In this document: one piece after another, positions 41,604 to 52,303 of the stretch
Layout: each line of letters begins with the position of its first letter
Position numbering within the stretch: position 1 is the stretch's first letter
DNA from: Hydrotalea flava
GTDB lineage: Bacteria; Bacteroidota; Bacteroidia; Chitinophagales; Chitinophagaceae
Direction of reading: 5' to 3'
Assembly (NCBI RefSeq): GCF_001623405.1
Contig: NZ_LUHG01000072.1
Coordinates: 1 to 64,000, forward strand
DNA length: 64,000 nucleotides
Program-made: the position numbers and the translations under genes
The notes under the pieces: generated by a model
What the model saw: the letters and a program-made list of their open reading frames with translations, nothing else
Told to the model about the DNA's origin: nothing
The model's database searches: none

Positions 41604-43097
41604 ATGATTGCTTTACGGAAAATACCGTTGCAATACTTGTTGGTTATTTTATTACTGCATGGTTGTGCTGTGGGTAAATATACCCCACAACAAAAAATAC
41701 CGCCCAAACAGTTACAGCAAGATGTGGCACTATTGCAAAAAACCTTGCAACAAAATCACCCCGGATTGCATTGGTATGCCGGAAAAGCAACCATTGATTC
41801 TGCTTTTACTGCATTGCAACTTGCCGTAAAAGATTCACTAACGGAGCTGGCTTTTCACAATAAAGTTGCGCAGATGGTGGCCACCATTGAATGTGGCCAC
41901 ACAGCCGTTCGGTTTTCTAAGCAATACATCAATTATTTGATGCACAATCGGTACCCAATGTTTCCGCTTTATTTGTTGAACTGGGAAAACCATTTGTATG
42001 TATTTAAAAACATGCATCCAAAAGATACCATACTCACCAAAGGAATGGAAGTGGTGTCCATTAATCAGTATACTGCCCGCCAAATTATCGATTCCTTGTA
42101 TCAGTTTATCAGTGCCGATGCTAATAACCTCTATTTTAAAGCGCAAGTAATCAGTAATAATTTTCCCGCATGGTATCGGTTGGTATTTGGTTTAGATAGC
42201 ACTTACCAAATTCAATTTATTGATACTACCGGAGCTAAAAATAGGATAAGCCTCAAAAATTATGTGCCGGAAAAAGACACAACTACAATTCATTCTACAA
42301 CAATTAGAAGCAACAAGGCATATCCGTTACCGACTAAAAAAATATCTTCTTTACAATTAAAGCGTTCATTGCAATTAGATATCTTGCATCGGGTTGCTTA
42401 TATGCATGTAAGCAGTTTTAGTGGCGGCAGGTTAAGGGGTTTTTTTCGCCGTTCTTTCAGCATGTTGCAAGAACAAAATATTTCTAACTTAATTATAGAT
42501 GTAAGAGGTAATGGTGGCGGAAATGTAAGCAAGTCCGTTCTACTTACTAAGTATTTAATACAGCAACCTTTTAAGGTGGCCGATACAGCAGTATCCTTAC
42601 ATAAAACCATGTGGGATAAGCGTTACATTGTTCCCTGGTGGTTGTACTGGTTTCCCATGCAATGGGGTTCTGTGAAAGGAGCGGATGGTTTATTTCATGC
42701 TAAAAGAATTGAAAACCATTGGTACCAACCTAAAGCAGAAAAACATTTTAATGGACAGATTTATTTGCTGCAAGATGGTTATACTTTTTCAGCAGCAGCT
42801 ATGTTTACCGGCACTTTAAAGGGGCAGCCAAATGTACAGATTGCCGGAACACCTTCAGGCGGTGCCTATTATGGCAATAATGCCTTGTTTTTGCCCCACA
42901 TTAAATTACCTAATTCAAGATTGCGAATTACATTGCCTATGTACCGGGTTGTATTAGATAGCGCAAGGCCCAAAAATGGAAAAGGTGTTTTGCCGGATAT
43001 TTGGGTGGACCCACAGCAACACAACCATTTAACCTTACCACCTAATGCATTACAGCAAGTAATATTAAAAATTATTCAACAGAATAAAAAAAGTTGA
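41604..43097 (+). CDS. S41-family peptidase, lipoprotein
   Basis: 497 residues from the ATG at 41604 (AAAGGA just upstream); this gives MIALRKIPLQYLLVILLLHGC with a lipobox Cys, so it is likely a lipoprotein. C-terminal processing peptidase-like fold: LQQNHPGLHWY, ATIECGHTAVRF, a probable PDZ-like part (about 130-160), NLIIDVRGNGGGNVSKS, then YLLQDGYTFSAAAMFTGTLKGQPNVQIAGTPSGG holding the catalytic Ser in the TFSAA region. The Lys of the Ser-Lys dyad is not obvious by eye. Follows thiL after 22 bp. Confidence 0.88.
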   Translation: MIALRKIPLQYLLVILLLHGCAVGKYTPQQKIPPKQLQQDVALLQKTLQQNHPGLHWYAGKATIDSAFTALQLAVKDSLTELAFHNKVAQMVATIECGHTAVRFSKQYINYLMHNRYPMFPLYLLNWENHLYVFKNMHPKDTILTKGMEVVSINQYTARQIIDSLYQFISADANNLYFKAQVISNNFPAWYRLVFGLDSTYQIQFIDTTGAKNRISLKNYVPEKDTTTIHSTTIRSNKAYPLPTKKISSLQLKRSLQLDILHRVAYMHVSSFSGGRLRGFFRRSFSMLQEQNISNLIIDVRGNGGGNVSKSVLLTKYLIQQPFKVADTAVSLHKTMWDKRYIVPWWLYWFPMQWGSVKGADGLFHAKRIENHWYQPKAEKHFNGQIYLLQDGYTFSAAAMFTGTLKGQPNVQIAGTPSGGAYYGNNALFLPHIKLPNSRLRITLPMYRVVLDSARPKNGKGVLPDIWVDPQQHNHLTLPPNALQQVILKIIQQNKKS

Positions 43098-43237
43098 ACG
43101 TTTCTTTTATTTTAGACATACGTTTTTGGAATGCTGCTTGCTATATTTTAGCTTTTTATTGATAAACTACGCATAAAAACCCATCATTTTTTATTATATT
43201 GTAAGCATATCCCTAAGCCCTGCGGTACAATAATTTT

Positions 43238-44638
43238 ATGGCTGCTTTGCCGCACCAATTAGTATTTGTTGAATTATATAAATGTGGAAGCATGTTTTTG
43301 AATAAAGAAGTTTTAATAAAGAAAAGGATTGAATTAAGAATAGAGCGGGTTATCAATTATTTACAAGAACCACGGCGATGGGTAGTGCAATGGTATTATG
43401 GTTATGCGTTGGTTGGAATTATAGCTGCGGGATTAATGCCCATTTTATTGCCATTAATGGTGGCAGAATTATCGCATCAGCTAAGTTGGGTAGGTATTGT
43501 GTTGGGTGCTTATAATTTGGGGTTATTGTGTTCGTTTATTTGGGGCCGACTGGCCGATAAATATCAAATGCACCGATTGCTGTTTTTTTCGGGAATAGCG
43601 GTGTTAATGCTGGTAGGCTTTTGTATTACTTATTTTAATGCATTGTGGATATGGATGCTGTTGGCATTTTTGGCAGGCGCCTCTATTGCTGCCACCACTA
43701 CGGTTGCTACTCTTTTTGTGGTCGAGTTTAATCCACAGAAAGAATGGGAGCCCCGTATTGCCTGGTTACAAACATTTTATGGGATAGGTCAGGTAACCGG
43801 CCTGTTAATGGCCAGTGCGTTTGTAGTGAATATACAGGTTGGGTTTATTGCTGCTGCCGTCATATTAATACCGGCATTGCTGATTGTTAGAAAAAGTATT
43901 CCAAAACAACAAATGCCGCATATTGCATTAACTGGATTGAAAGAGAAACTACTGAAAATAACGGATATACATTTTCTCGGATCTTTTGCAAGAATTGAAA
44001 TGTATAGCAATACACTACATTTTTCTTTTATAAAAATATATGAAACCATTGGCTCCATAAAAAGCAAAACTACATCGCCCTTTGGCCGCTTTATGGTTTC
44101 CTGGTTTTTATTGTGTTTCGGTATTTCTTCCTTCTTTGCTTATTTGCCGGTAACCTTAAAAAATGCGTATGCAGTATCTCCTTCATTAACCTCTTTTATT
44201 TATGGCTTGTTTTCTGCAGCCGCCATTATTTTATATACTTATGGCGGAAAGCTTTCTGCAAAATGGGGCAGCAATAAAGTTTACCGGGCAGCTTTGTTAT
44301 TGCGTTTTGCAGGTTTTATGATGTTGTTTGGCGCTTTTTTCCTTCCTTTTGGAAAAGAATGTGTGGCAATTCCCGGGTTTATTTTGTTGGTAATTACCTG
44401 GCCATTAATCAGTATTTCGGGTACTGATTTGGTAGTAAAACTTTCTCCCTATAATAAAGGCGCTACCATGGGCTTATTCAATGCAATTTTGGCCATTGCT
44501 TCTGTTTTGGGAAGCTTTGTAAGTGCGCCTTTACAACACTATTTGGGATATGCATCACTTTCAGGTATTGGCATACTTAGTTTTGGTATTTCTTATTTAG
44601 TGGTAAGAAAGGTAAATGTTACACAGCAAAGCGAATGA
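43238..44638 (+). CDS. Major facilitator superfamily transporter
   Basis: 466 residues with about twelve transmembrane helices. The first loop holds GRLADKYQMHRLLFF, a variant of the MFS motif GxLaDrxGrr. The two six-helix halves are separated by a long loop (about 215-285, IPKQQMPHIALTGLKEKLLKITDIHF). GTDLVVKLSPYNKGATMGLFNAILAIASVLG near the end is typical of drug or sugar efflux members. The true start may be the ATG at 43292, because the first 18 residues are atypical. Substrate unknown. Confidence 0.85.
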   Translation: MAALPHQLVFVELYKCGSMFLNKEVLIKKRIELRIERVINYLQEPRRWVVQWYYGYALVGIIAAGLMPILLPLMVAELSHQLSWVGIVLGAYNLGLLCSFIWGRLADKYQMHRLLFFSGIAVLMLVGFCITYFNALWIWMLLAFLAGASIAATTTVATLFVVEFNPQKEWEPRIAWLQTFYGIGQVTGLLMASAFVVNIQVGFIAAAVILIPALLIVRKSIPKQQMPHIALTGLKEKLLKITDIHFLGSFARIEMYSNTLHFSFIKIYETIGSIKSKTTSPFGRFMVSWFLLCFGISSFFAYLPVTLKNAYAVSPSLTSFIYGLFSAAAIILYTYGGKLSAKWGSNKVYRAALLLRFAGFMMLFGAFFLPFGKECVAIPGFILLVITWPLISISGTDLVVKLSPYNKGATMGLFNAILAIASVLGSFVSAPLQHYLGYASLSGIGILSFGISYLVVRKVNVTQQSE

Positions 44639-44690
44639 AAGTAATATAATAAATTAGCGGAAAGAACCCGAACACATTTTCCCGGTTGCA

Positions 44691-47234
44691 TTATTTTGTA
44701 ATAGTTGTGTTTTGTTTTTCTAAAAAAGTTTTCCAAGCAATGGCCATTCTAATATCGGCATAACTAATGTCAGCAACAACATTCTGCTTTATGAGTGTTA
44801 TGCCTTTTGCCATAGTATCATTTGTTAACAGAGGTAATATGGAATTGAGTTTTTTTTCGGGAAGAAAATCTGTAACCTTTAATTTTCCTTCTGCAACATA
44901 GCGCGATAAATGATTTTGGATGGTTTGTACCGTTAATTGCCGCTCTTCAGCAATGGCGGCTATACTTTTGCCGGATTGGTATAGTTGGAAACTGATGAGT
45001 TTTGTGTCAGGCGTTACTACTTTGTCTGATTTTTCTTTTCTTTCTTTTTTCACTTTTATTTGATCCATCAACGAAGGCAAATCATGTTCATTGCAATAGC
45101 GTTGAATAATATCTAAAAAAATCATGCCATACTGAGCGGTTTTAACGGTACCAAACCCGCTTATTTTTTTTAAATCGTTCAATGTTTGTGGAAGGTATTG
45201 CGCCATTTCATACAAACTATTGCTGCCTGCAACCATATAAATGGGCAGATTTTTGCTTTCGCAAAGGCTATCGCGTTGTGCTTTTAATAATTTAAACAAT
45301 GCTGCATTCGGAACCGGTTTATTGGTGGTTTGTATTGCGGTTGCATATGCATTTACGGAAAAGAAGGGCATTGTAAACGCTTTTTTCTTCTGCAAAAAAA
45401 CATCCACATAAAAACCATTGTTGCATAATTGCAATTGGTATTGTTGTTTTGCTAATTGTGTATACAATTCCTTGATTAAATCATTGTAATGTAAAGCTTG
45501 TAATTTACTGTCGGTACTTACCGGTGAGGTTTTTAAAAATTCTAACAGGGTTTGTATTTCTTTATCAAAATAAAGAGCGGCCTGCTGTATTCTTAGTTGT
45601 AAGGCTGATATTGCCTCCGGCAGTTCATCTTCCTGAAACAATTGAATTAATTGCGGATGAAATTTTTTTCCTACTTCAATTAGCGCATCAATTTTTTCTG
45701 AAATTTTTTGTACAAAGTCTGTTGCAGTATCATTAAAGGCAGTTTGTTGTTCTGTAATAAGTGTTTTTAAAGCAGCACCCAGGTTAGTAACAGTTTCAAA
45801 ATTAAATAATGCAATAATTGTTTTTTGTTGAAATAACTTTTTTGATTGCTGTAAAGTGTAAGGCAAAGCTTCTGTTTTGCAACCTGCTGCAAAATTTACA
45901 ATGCGTTGATCGGTATGTAAACTCTGTGCTGAAATCTTGCTATGAAGTAGTACTCCCTGCAAACCGGTACATCGGCTTAGTGCTACATATACTTGTCCGG
46001 GGGCAAAAGCTGCTCCCGCATCAATAATGGCCTTTTCAAAAGTAAGGCCCTGACTTTTATGAATAGTGATGGCCCAGGCCAAACGAAGTGGATACTGGGT
46101 AAACGAGCCCACTACCTCTTCCTCAATTTGTTGTTTTTGTGCATTGTGTGCATATCGAACATGCTCCCAGCGATACTTTTTAACTTCAATCAGATCCGGA
46201 TCATCGGTACAGCGTACATAAATTTTATCATCTGTAATTTTTTCAATGATGCCAATTTTTCCGTTGAAGTAGCGTTTGGCTTTATCTGCATCATTTTTAA
46301 TAAACATGACCTGCGCACCTGTTCTTAATTGAAGCGCAACATCTGCAGGATAATTTTTTTCCGGAAAATCCTGTTCTATACTGGCATGAAAGGTATGTGT
46401 GGGTGAGGTTAGCTTTTTTAATTGTTGCGCATTAATATGATCTGCTTTCTCGTTGTGGGTAGTTAGCATAATATACCCATCTGTATCAGCACCTTGAAAA
46501 TCGGGACGATAATTTTGGTGCAACAAGGCATATCCGTTATTGTTTAAGCAATTATTGCGAATTTGATTCAATACTTCAATAAAATCTGCATCTTTTTGCC
46601 GGTATATTTTATCTAATTCAATATAAGCGGGCGGGGCTGATTGGATAACCCGGCTGCTGAAAAAATAAGGACTTTCATAGTATTTCGATAAAATTTGCCA
46701 CTCTTCCTGCCTGGCAACAGGCGGCAGTTGATACATATCACCAATCAATAAAACCTGAACACCGCCAAAAGGCTCGTAATGACGTTTTCTAAAATGGCGC
46801 AACACAGTATCTATAGCATCCAGCACATCAGCCCGAACCATACTAATCTCATCAATAATTAGTAGTTCCAGCTCATTAAAAATTCTTCTTCTTTCTGTAT
46901 TTATTTTTATTCGGCCCAATAAATAATGCCGGTCCATCATTTCGGGCGATGCGTTTTTGACATTTGATTGAAAATAATTTTTTGTATTGGTTTCCGGGAT
47001 AAAGGGACTGAATGGCAATTGAAAAAAAGAATGGATGGTAACGCCGCCGGCATTTATGGCAGCAACACCCGTGGGTGCAACAATGGCTAATTGTTTAAAC
47101 GATTGTTCTTTTATATATTTTAAAAAAGTGGTTTTACCCGTACCTGCCTTTCCGGTTAAAAAAACAGAACGTTGGGTATATTGAATAAAATCAGCGGCTA
47201 ATTGAAAAGTTTTATTGGAAGTATCTGTTACCAT
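44691..47234 (-). CDS. PIF1-like helicase with HRDC and C-terminal HTH domains
   Basis: 847 residues. Superfamily 1B helicase core: Walker A LTGKAGTGKTTFLKYI (about 25-40), VAPTGVAAINAGGVTIHSFFQLPF, ELLIIDEISMVRADVLDAID, GVQVLLIGDMYQLPPV, and LRLAWAITIHKSQGLTFEKAI with YVALSRCTGLQG. A coiled middle region precedes an HRDC domain (about 650-730, LLKAQRDSLCESKNLPIYMV...LKKISGFGTVKTAQYG) and an HTH_40-type end (about 755-825, YQSGKSIAAIAEERQLTVQTIQNHLSRY). It probably unwinds DNA structures during replication or repair; the HRDC plus HTH tail resembles RecQ. Confidence 0.9.
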   Translation of the reverse strand: MVTDTSNKTFQLAADFIQYTQRSVFLTGKAGTGKTTFLKYIKEQSFKQLAIVAPTGVAAINAGGVTIHSFFQLPFSPFIPETNTKNYFQSNVKNASPEMMDRHYLLGRIKINTERRRIFNELELLIIDEISMVRADVLDAIDTVLRHFRKRHYEPFGGVQVLLIGDMYQLPPVARQEEWQILSKYYESPYFFSSRVIQSAPPAYIELDKIYRQKDADFIEVLNQIRNNCLNNNGYALLHQNYRPDFQGADTDGYIMLTTHNEKADHINAQQLKKLTSPTHTFHASIEQDFPEKNYPADVALQLRTGAQVMFIKNDADKAKRYFNGKIGIIEKITDDKIYVRCTDDPDLIEVKKYRWEHVRYAHNAQKQQIEEEVVGSFTQYPLRLAWAITIHKSQGLTFEKAIIDAGAAFAPGQVYVALSRCTGLQGVLLHSKISAQSLHTDQRIVNFAAGCKTEALPYTLQQSKKLFQQKTIIALFNFETVTNLGAALKTLITEQQTAFNDTATDFVQKISEKIDALIEVGKKFHPQLIQLFQEDELPEAISALQLRIQQAALYFDKEIQTLLEFLKTSPVSTDSKLQALHYNDLIKELYTQLAKQQYQLQLCNNGFYVDVFLQKKKAFTMPFFSVNAYATAIQTTNKPVPNAALFKLLKAQRDSLCESKNLPIYMVAGSNSLYEMAQYLPQTLNDLKKISGFGTVKTAQYGMIFLDIIQRYCNEHDLPSLMDQIKVKKERKEKSDKVVTPDTKLISFQLYQSGKSIAAIAEERQLTVQTIQNHLSRYVAEGKLKVTDFLPEKKLNSILPLLTNDTMAKGITLIKQNVVADISYADIRMAIAWKTFLEKQNTTITK

Positions 47235-47878
47235 AAGGGAATAAAGATAATTGGATGCAATTTGTTTTCAAAAACAGATGGTTGCAAAACCTTTTCTGGC
47301 ATTTTTATAAATGAGCGGATAAAGGGATGATTATTTTTCTTTTTATTTCAAATGAACGATTGTTTCAGGTGTATTTACAGAAAATTTGTAATTTTTAAAA
47401 GCCTACCCGGCACTATTGCAGCAAGCCTTTATTCGGGTAACATTTTTTTAAAAAAACTGCAATTTAATGTACAGTTAAACAAGGGTTAACGTTTAAAATT
47501 ACAAACAAATTAGCAGTTGCTTTTCTCTTACATCATTCCATTTATTGGTAACCGATTTTTGGCAACCAAATATCTGCTGTAATCATACAATTGCTGAATT
47601 CTGTTATTTTTCCAGCCCAAGCTTTATAAAAATAATACCACACAATACTACAGCGCAACAATCAATCTCAATTATCCTCCTTTACAATCCGCTTTAGTTT
47701 AATTGCATAAAAATCCGAATTATGTTATAATAACCATGGCAAACCATCGGCATAAAAAAATAAACAAAACAATGGTTGTAAGGATTTGCTGAACATATAC
47801 TCTGTTCTTTAATTAGGTAAGTGCAGGGAAGAGTATAGAATATACCTTCCCTGCTTGTATTGCCTACCTGATGAATCA
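47235..47878. other. Long intergenic region
   Basis: About 640 bp between two minus-strand genes. No gene is supported; an open frame at 47694-47879 overlaps a strong hairpin and lacks family features. The region carries the hairpin at 47823-47854 and presumably the helicase promoter: TATCTTTA, one base from TAnnTTTG, on the minus strand about 15 nt before its ATG. Confidence 0.5.
47823..47854 (-). terminator. Long hairpin downstream of ssb
   Basis: GCAGGGAAGAGTATA pairs with TATACCTTCCCTGC with one bulged A and a 3-nt loop, giving 14 pairs. It begins 24 nt past the ssb stop. No T-run follows on the minus strand, so it may be an mRNA-stabilising 3' hairpin. Confidence 0.5.
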
Positions 47879-48229
47879 TTAGGCGTTAGCCCTTTGCTTA
47901 TCCCCCAACATTAATATTTCGTTTACCTGCACTTCGGTAATGTATTTTTTATTACCGGCTTTGTCGTTATATGACCGGGAAACCAATTTGCCCTCCAAAG
48001 CCACTTCACTTCCTTTTTGTAAATATTTCTCAGCAATTTCGGCAACCTTACCCCAGGCTACAATATTATGCCATTGCGTGTCGGTTACTTTTTCACCTTT
48101 GATATTCCGATAGGTTTCGCTGGTAGCAATACTAAAGCGGGCCATTTTTTTACCGCCATCTAAATTTTTAATTTCGGGAGCATTACCTAAGTTTCCGATT
48201 AACTGAACTTTGTTTTTTAAAGCGTACAT
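47879..48229 (-). CDS. ssb: Short single-stranded DNA-binding protein
   Basis: 116 residues from the ATG at 48229 (MYALKNKVQLIGNLG); the longer frame to 48307 is not SSB-like. The OB fold is complete: KNKVQLIGNLGNAPEIKNLDGGKKMARFSIATSETYRN, TQWHNIVAWGKVAEIAEKYLQKGSEVALEGKLVSRSYNDKAG, YITEVQVNEILML. It ends DKQRANA, without the disordered linker and acidic DDIPF-type tip through which SSB normally recruits partners. It is therefore probably an auxiliary SSB, for example for DNA uptake or repair, not the main one. Confidence 0.9.
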   Translation of the reverse strand: MYALKNKVQLIGNLGNAPEIKNLDGGKKMARFSIATSETYRNIKGEKVTDTQWHNIVAWGKVAEIAEKYLQKGSEVALEGKLVSRSYNDKAGNKKYITEVQVNEILMLGDKQRANA

Positions 48230-48395
48230 AGTTTTACAATTTGTGCTGTGTTTATTTTTACAGCGATGATGAATTTTGTTTATTTCAATTAAAGCCGGCG
48301 ACGTCATTCCCGCTTTAACAACACAAAATTGTCAACGCTTCAAAAAAGGAGTCGGTTTTTAATTATTTCTAATCGTATATAAATGTGTTTAAACG

Positions 48396-48426
48396 TTTGC
48401 ACACAGATAAAAATTGACTATATTGT
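48396..48426 (+). promoter_or_regulatory. Candidate promoter with -33 and -7 elements
   Basis: TTTG (48396-48399), a 19-bp spacer, then TATATTGT (48419-48426), near TAnnTTTG. Predicted start near 48433, about 13 nt before the ATG at 48446. Confidence 0.4.
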
Positions 48427-48445
48427 AGCCTAAAAGCCTTTGCTG

Positions 48446-48826
48446 ATGTCATTATCCACCCCTGTAAAAACCTGTTTGTGTTGTGGTAAGCCGGTAAAAG
48501 GCCGGGCCGATAAAAAATTTTGCGATGATGCCTGCCGCAATACCTACAACAACGAAATCAAGGCCAAAAGCTATTACAGTAGTTATGTGCGTAACATTAA
48601 TAATAACCTGATGAAAAATCGGAAAATATTAGAAGAACTGCTGCCAGATGATTTAGGTATGATAAAGCTGCCACAAGAAAAATTGTTGCAAAAAGGTTTT
48701 TCATTTACCTACCACACCCATACCTATACCAACAAAAAAGGCGATACCTATTTTTTTTGTTACGATTATGGCTATTTGCCATTAGAAAACAACTGGTATT
48801 TATTGGTAAAAAGAAAAGAGGCGTAG
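48446..48826 (+). CDS. Small zinc-ribbon protein of unknown function
   Basis: 126 residues from the ATG at 48446 (MSLSTPVKTC); TTG at 48440 is the alternative. The N-terminus holds CLCCGKPVKGRADKKFCDDACRNTYNNE, a zinc ribbon with CxxC (about 10-13) and CxxxC (about 26-30). KAKSYYSSYVRNINNNLMKNRKILEELL follows, and the end is aromatic (TYFFCYDYGYLPLENNWYLLV). The CxxC...CxxxCR..Y pattern is like small DUF2116-type zinc proteins. Function unknown; divergent from ssb. Confidence 0.75.
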   Translation: MSLSTPVKTCLCCGKPVKGRADKKFCDDACRNTYNNEIKAKSYYSSYVRNINNNLMKNRKILEELLPDDLGMIKLPQEKLLQKGFSFTYHTHTYTNKKGDTYFFCYDYGYLPLENNWYLLVKRKEA

Positions 48827-49255
48827 TGGGGGGCTACTCCTTTAATGGAGGTGTGTGGTTGTCGCCTCGATACAAGAAAGAAAAGTGGGCGCTACCTCTT
48901 TTTATACAATACACATTTGATCCGGTGTGCGGTTGGGCTAATGCCGAGCATTGTTGGGTAAAGATACACTAAGCATACTTGTGTTTAGAAAAGGCTATGT
49001 AAATGAAAAGGGGCTTTTTGTAATTGTACAAGGAGCAGGAAGCCTCTGGTAGTAGGCGTTTACAAAACTATGCTATTGTTAACCAAGCAAAATGGCATTA
49101 GTTGTTTTTTATAGAACTATCTAATACAATTTGGGTGTAGTTCAAAAAAGTAATTTTTAGAATAAGCTACTATAATTTATATGTAGTAAAAATTAATTTG
49201 CGATTTTTTAATCTGCAATTTAAAATTTTAATTCTTTTTTATTGTTAGAATACAC
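48827..49255. other. Intergenic region before the thiamine promoter
   Basis: About 430 bp with no supported gene. The first ~140 bp, after the zinc-ribbon gene, can be read as protein-like sequence in one phase but overlaps that gene's 3' end and lacks a start of its own. No tRNA or other RNA was seen. Confidence 0.5.
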
Positions 49256-49263
49256 TACTTTTG
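49256..49263 (+). promoter_or_regulatory. -7 box (TACTTTTG) of the thiamine operon
   Basis: Exact TAnnTTTG, placed so that transcription would start at about 49268-49270, the beginning of the riboswitch P1 stem. Confidence 0.55.
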
Positions 49264-49268
49264 AAATG

Positions 49269-49340
49269 CTTTAGGGGTGCCGAAATACGGCTGAGATGAT
49301 ACCCTTTACCTGATCAGGATAATGCCTGCGTAGGGAAAAG
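49269..49340 (+). ncRNA. Thiamine diphosphate (TPP) riboswitch
   Basis: Classic THI element. GGGGTGCC (49274-49281), GGCTGAGATGATACCC (49289-49304) and ACCTGATC (49308-49315) are followed by AGGATAATGCCTGCGTAGGGA (49316-49336 region). CTGAGA (49291-49296) is the pyrimidine-sensor motif, and P1 closes with a short CTTT (49269-49272) and AAAG (49337-49340). TPP binding lowers expression of the downstream operon in known cases. A T7 tract about 12 nt downstream (49351-49357) might be part of a terminator switch, but no convincing anti-terminator was traced. Confidence 0.95.
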
Positions 49341-49420
49341 TAAATACTTCTTTTTTTGCTGCTTTTTTGTATTTCCTAAAGTTTATTGGTTATTTTTTAT
49401 TTCACCATTATTAATGGTAT

Positions 49421-49624
49421 ATGACTATTCATTTAAATGAGGCTCAGATAGAATTATCTGAAGGCCAAACTATTACAGCGCTACTAGATAAACTTGCAAT
49501 TACTTCATACAATGGAATTGCAGTGGCAGTTAACAATACTGTTATTCAAAAAAAAGACTGGGACGAGTATCAATTACAACCAAATGATAAGCTTGTTTTG
49601 ATTCGGGCTTCGCAGGGAGGATAA
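49421..49624 (+). CDS. thiS: Sulfur carrier protein ThiS
   Basis: 67 residues, beta-grasp fold, ending in the obligatory Gly-Gly (RASQGG). ThiF adenylates this C-terminus, it then becomes a thiocarboxylate and donates sulfur to ThiG for the thiazole ring. TITALLDKLAITSYNGIAVAVNNTVIQKKDWDEYQLQPNDKLVLIRASQGG matches the family throughout (shown in pieces only as LVLIRASQGG at the end). First gene after the TPP riboswitch. Confidence 0.95.
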   Translation: MTIHLNEAQIELSEGQTITALLDKLAITSYNGIAVAVNNTVIQKKDWDEYQLQPNDKLVLIRASQGG

Positions 49625-49637
49625 TTTAATTATTTAA

Positions 49638-51530
<1,893 letters not shown>

Positions 51531-51532
51531 AC

Positions 51533-52303
51533 ATGGCAGCTATACGACCTTATATACTAACAATTGCAGGATTTGATCCGAGTGGCGGAGCTGGTATCCT
51601 CTCTGATATAAAAACCATTGAAGCAAATGGTGGTTATGGATTGGGCGTTCTTTCTGCCAATACCTGGCAAAATGATATTGCTTTTGAAAAAGTTGAATGG
51701 GTTTCTTTAAAAGACATGCAAGCGCAAATAAATATTTTAACAAGTAGGTTTCATTTTAAATATATTAAAATTGGCATAGTTCAAAATCTGGCTGTATTGT
51801 ATGAGCTTCTGCTGTTTTTAAGAAAAAAAATTCCAGATGCTATTATTGTTTGGGATCCTATCCTGAAAGCCAGTGCAGGATTTTTATTTCATCACTGCAT
51901 TGAAAAAAAATTATTAGAAAATATTTTAAATTCAGTAAATGTTATAACCCCCAATCTTCCTGAAGCAGAAATTTTATTTGGCGCTCAATATCTCCAATTG
52001 CTTAATGAAATCAGTAAATCTTGTGCAGTTTATTTAAAGGGCGGTCATACAACCCATCAAGAAGCAGTTATAGATATGCTTTACTACAATAAAAACAGTT
52101 ATCATTATAAACACGAACGATTACCTAAGGGAAGCAAACACGGCAGCGGTTGTGTTCTATCATCAGCACTCATAACTGCATTGGCAAATGGTTTGAAAAT
52201 AGAACAAGCTGCCGAAACAGCTGCAAAATATACACATCATTTCCTTTCTAGTAGCAATTCACTTATCGGATATCACTATTTAAGCAAAATAAAAAATATA
52301 TGA
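51533..52303 (+). CDS. thiD: Hydroxymethylpyrimidine/phosphomethylpyrimidine kinase
   Basis: 256 residues. ThiD phosphorylates HMP to HMP-P and then HMP-PP. LTIAGFDPSGGAGILSDIKTIEANGGYG (about 9-36) is the ribokinase-fold signature. VWDPILKASAG, NVITPNLPEAEILFG, VYLKGGH and GSKHGSGCVLSSALITAL (catalytic GSGC) follow. It is a single-domain ThiD without the fused ThiE seen in some relatives. Its 3' end overlaps thiE by 4 bp. Confidence 0.95.
   Translation: MAAIRPYILTIAGFDPSGGAGILSDIKTIEANGGYGLGVLSANTWQNDIAFEKVEWVSLKDMQAQINILTSRFHFKYIKIGIVQNLAVLYELLLFLRKKIPDAIIVWDPILKASAGFLFHHCIEKKLLENILNSVNVITPNLPEAEILFGAQYLQLLNEISKSCAVYLKGGHTTHQEAVIDMLYYNKNSYHYKHERLPKGSKHGSGCVLSSALITALANGLKIEQAAETAAKYTHHFLSSSNSLIGYHYLSKIKNI

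Noticed and set aside
47694-47879. Minus-strand frame of 61 codons after ssb
   Set aside because: Overlaps the 14-bp hairpin, no homology-like pattern, and no start context.
48757-48972. Frame of 71 codons overlapping the zinc-ribbon gene
   Set aside because: Mostly a shadow of the zinc-ribbon gene; the remaining part has no independent start.
49338-49357. Terminator hairpin (AAGTA..TACTT plus T7) as TPP riboswitch expression platform
   Set aside because: The loop would be only two bases and the stem five A/T-rich pairs, too weak to call.
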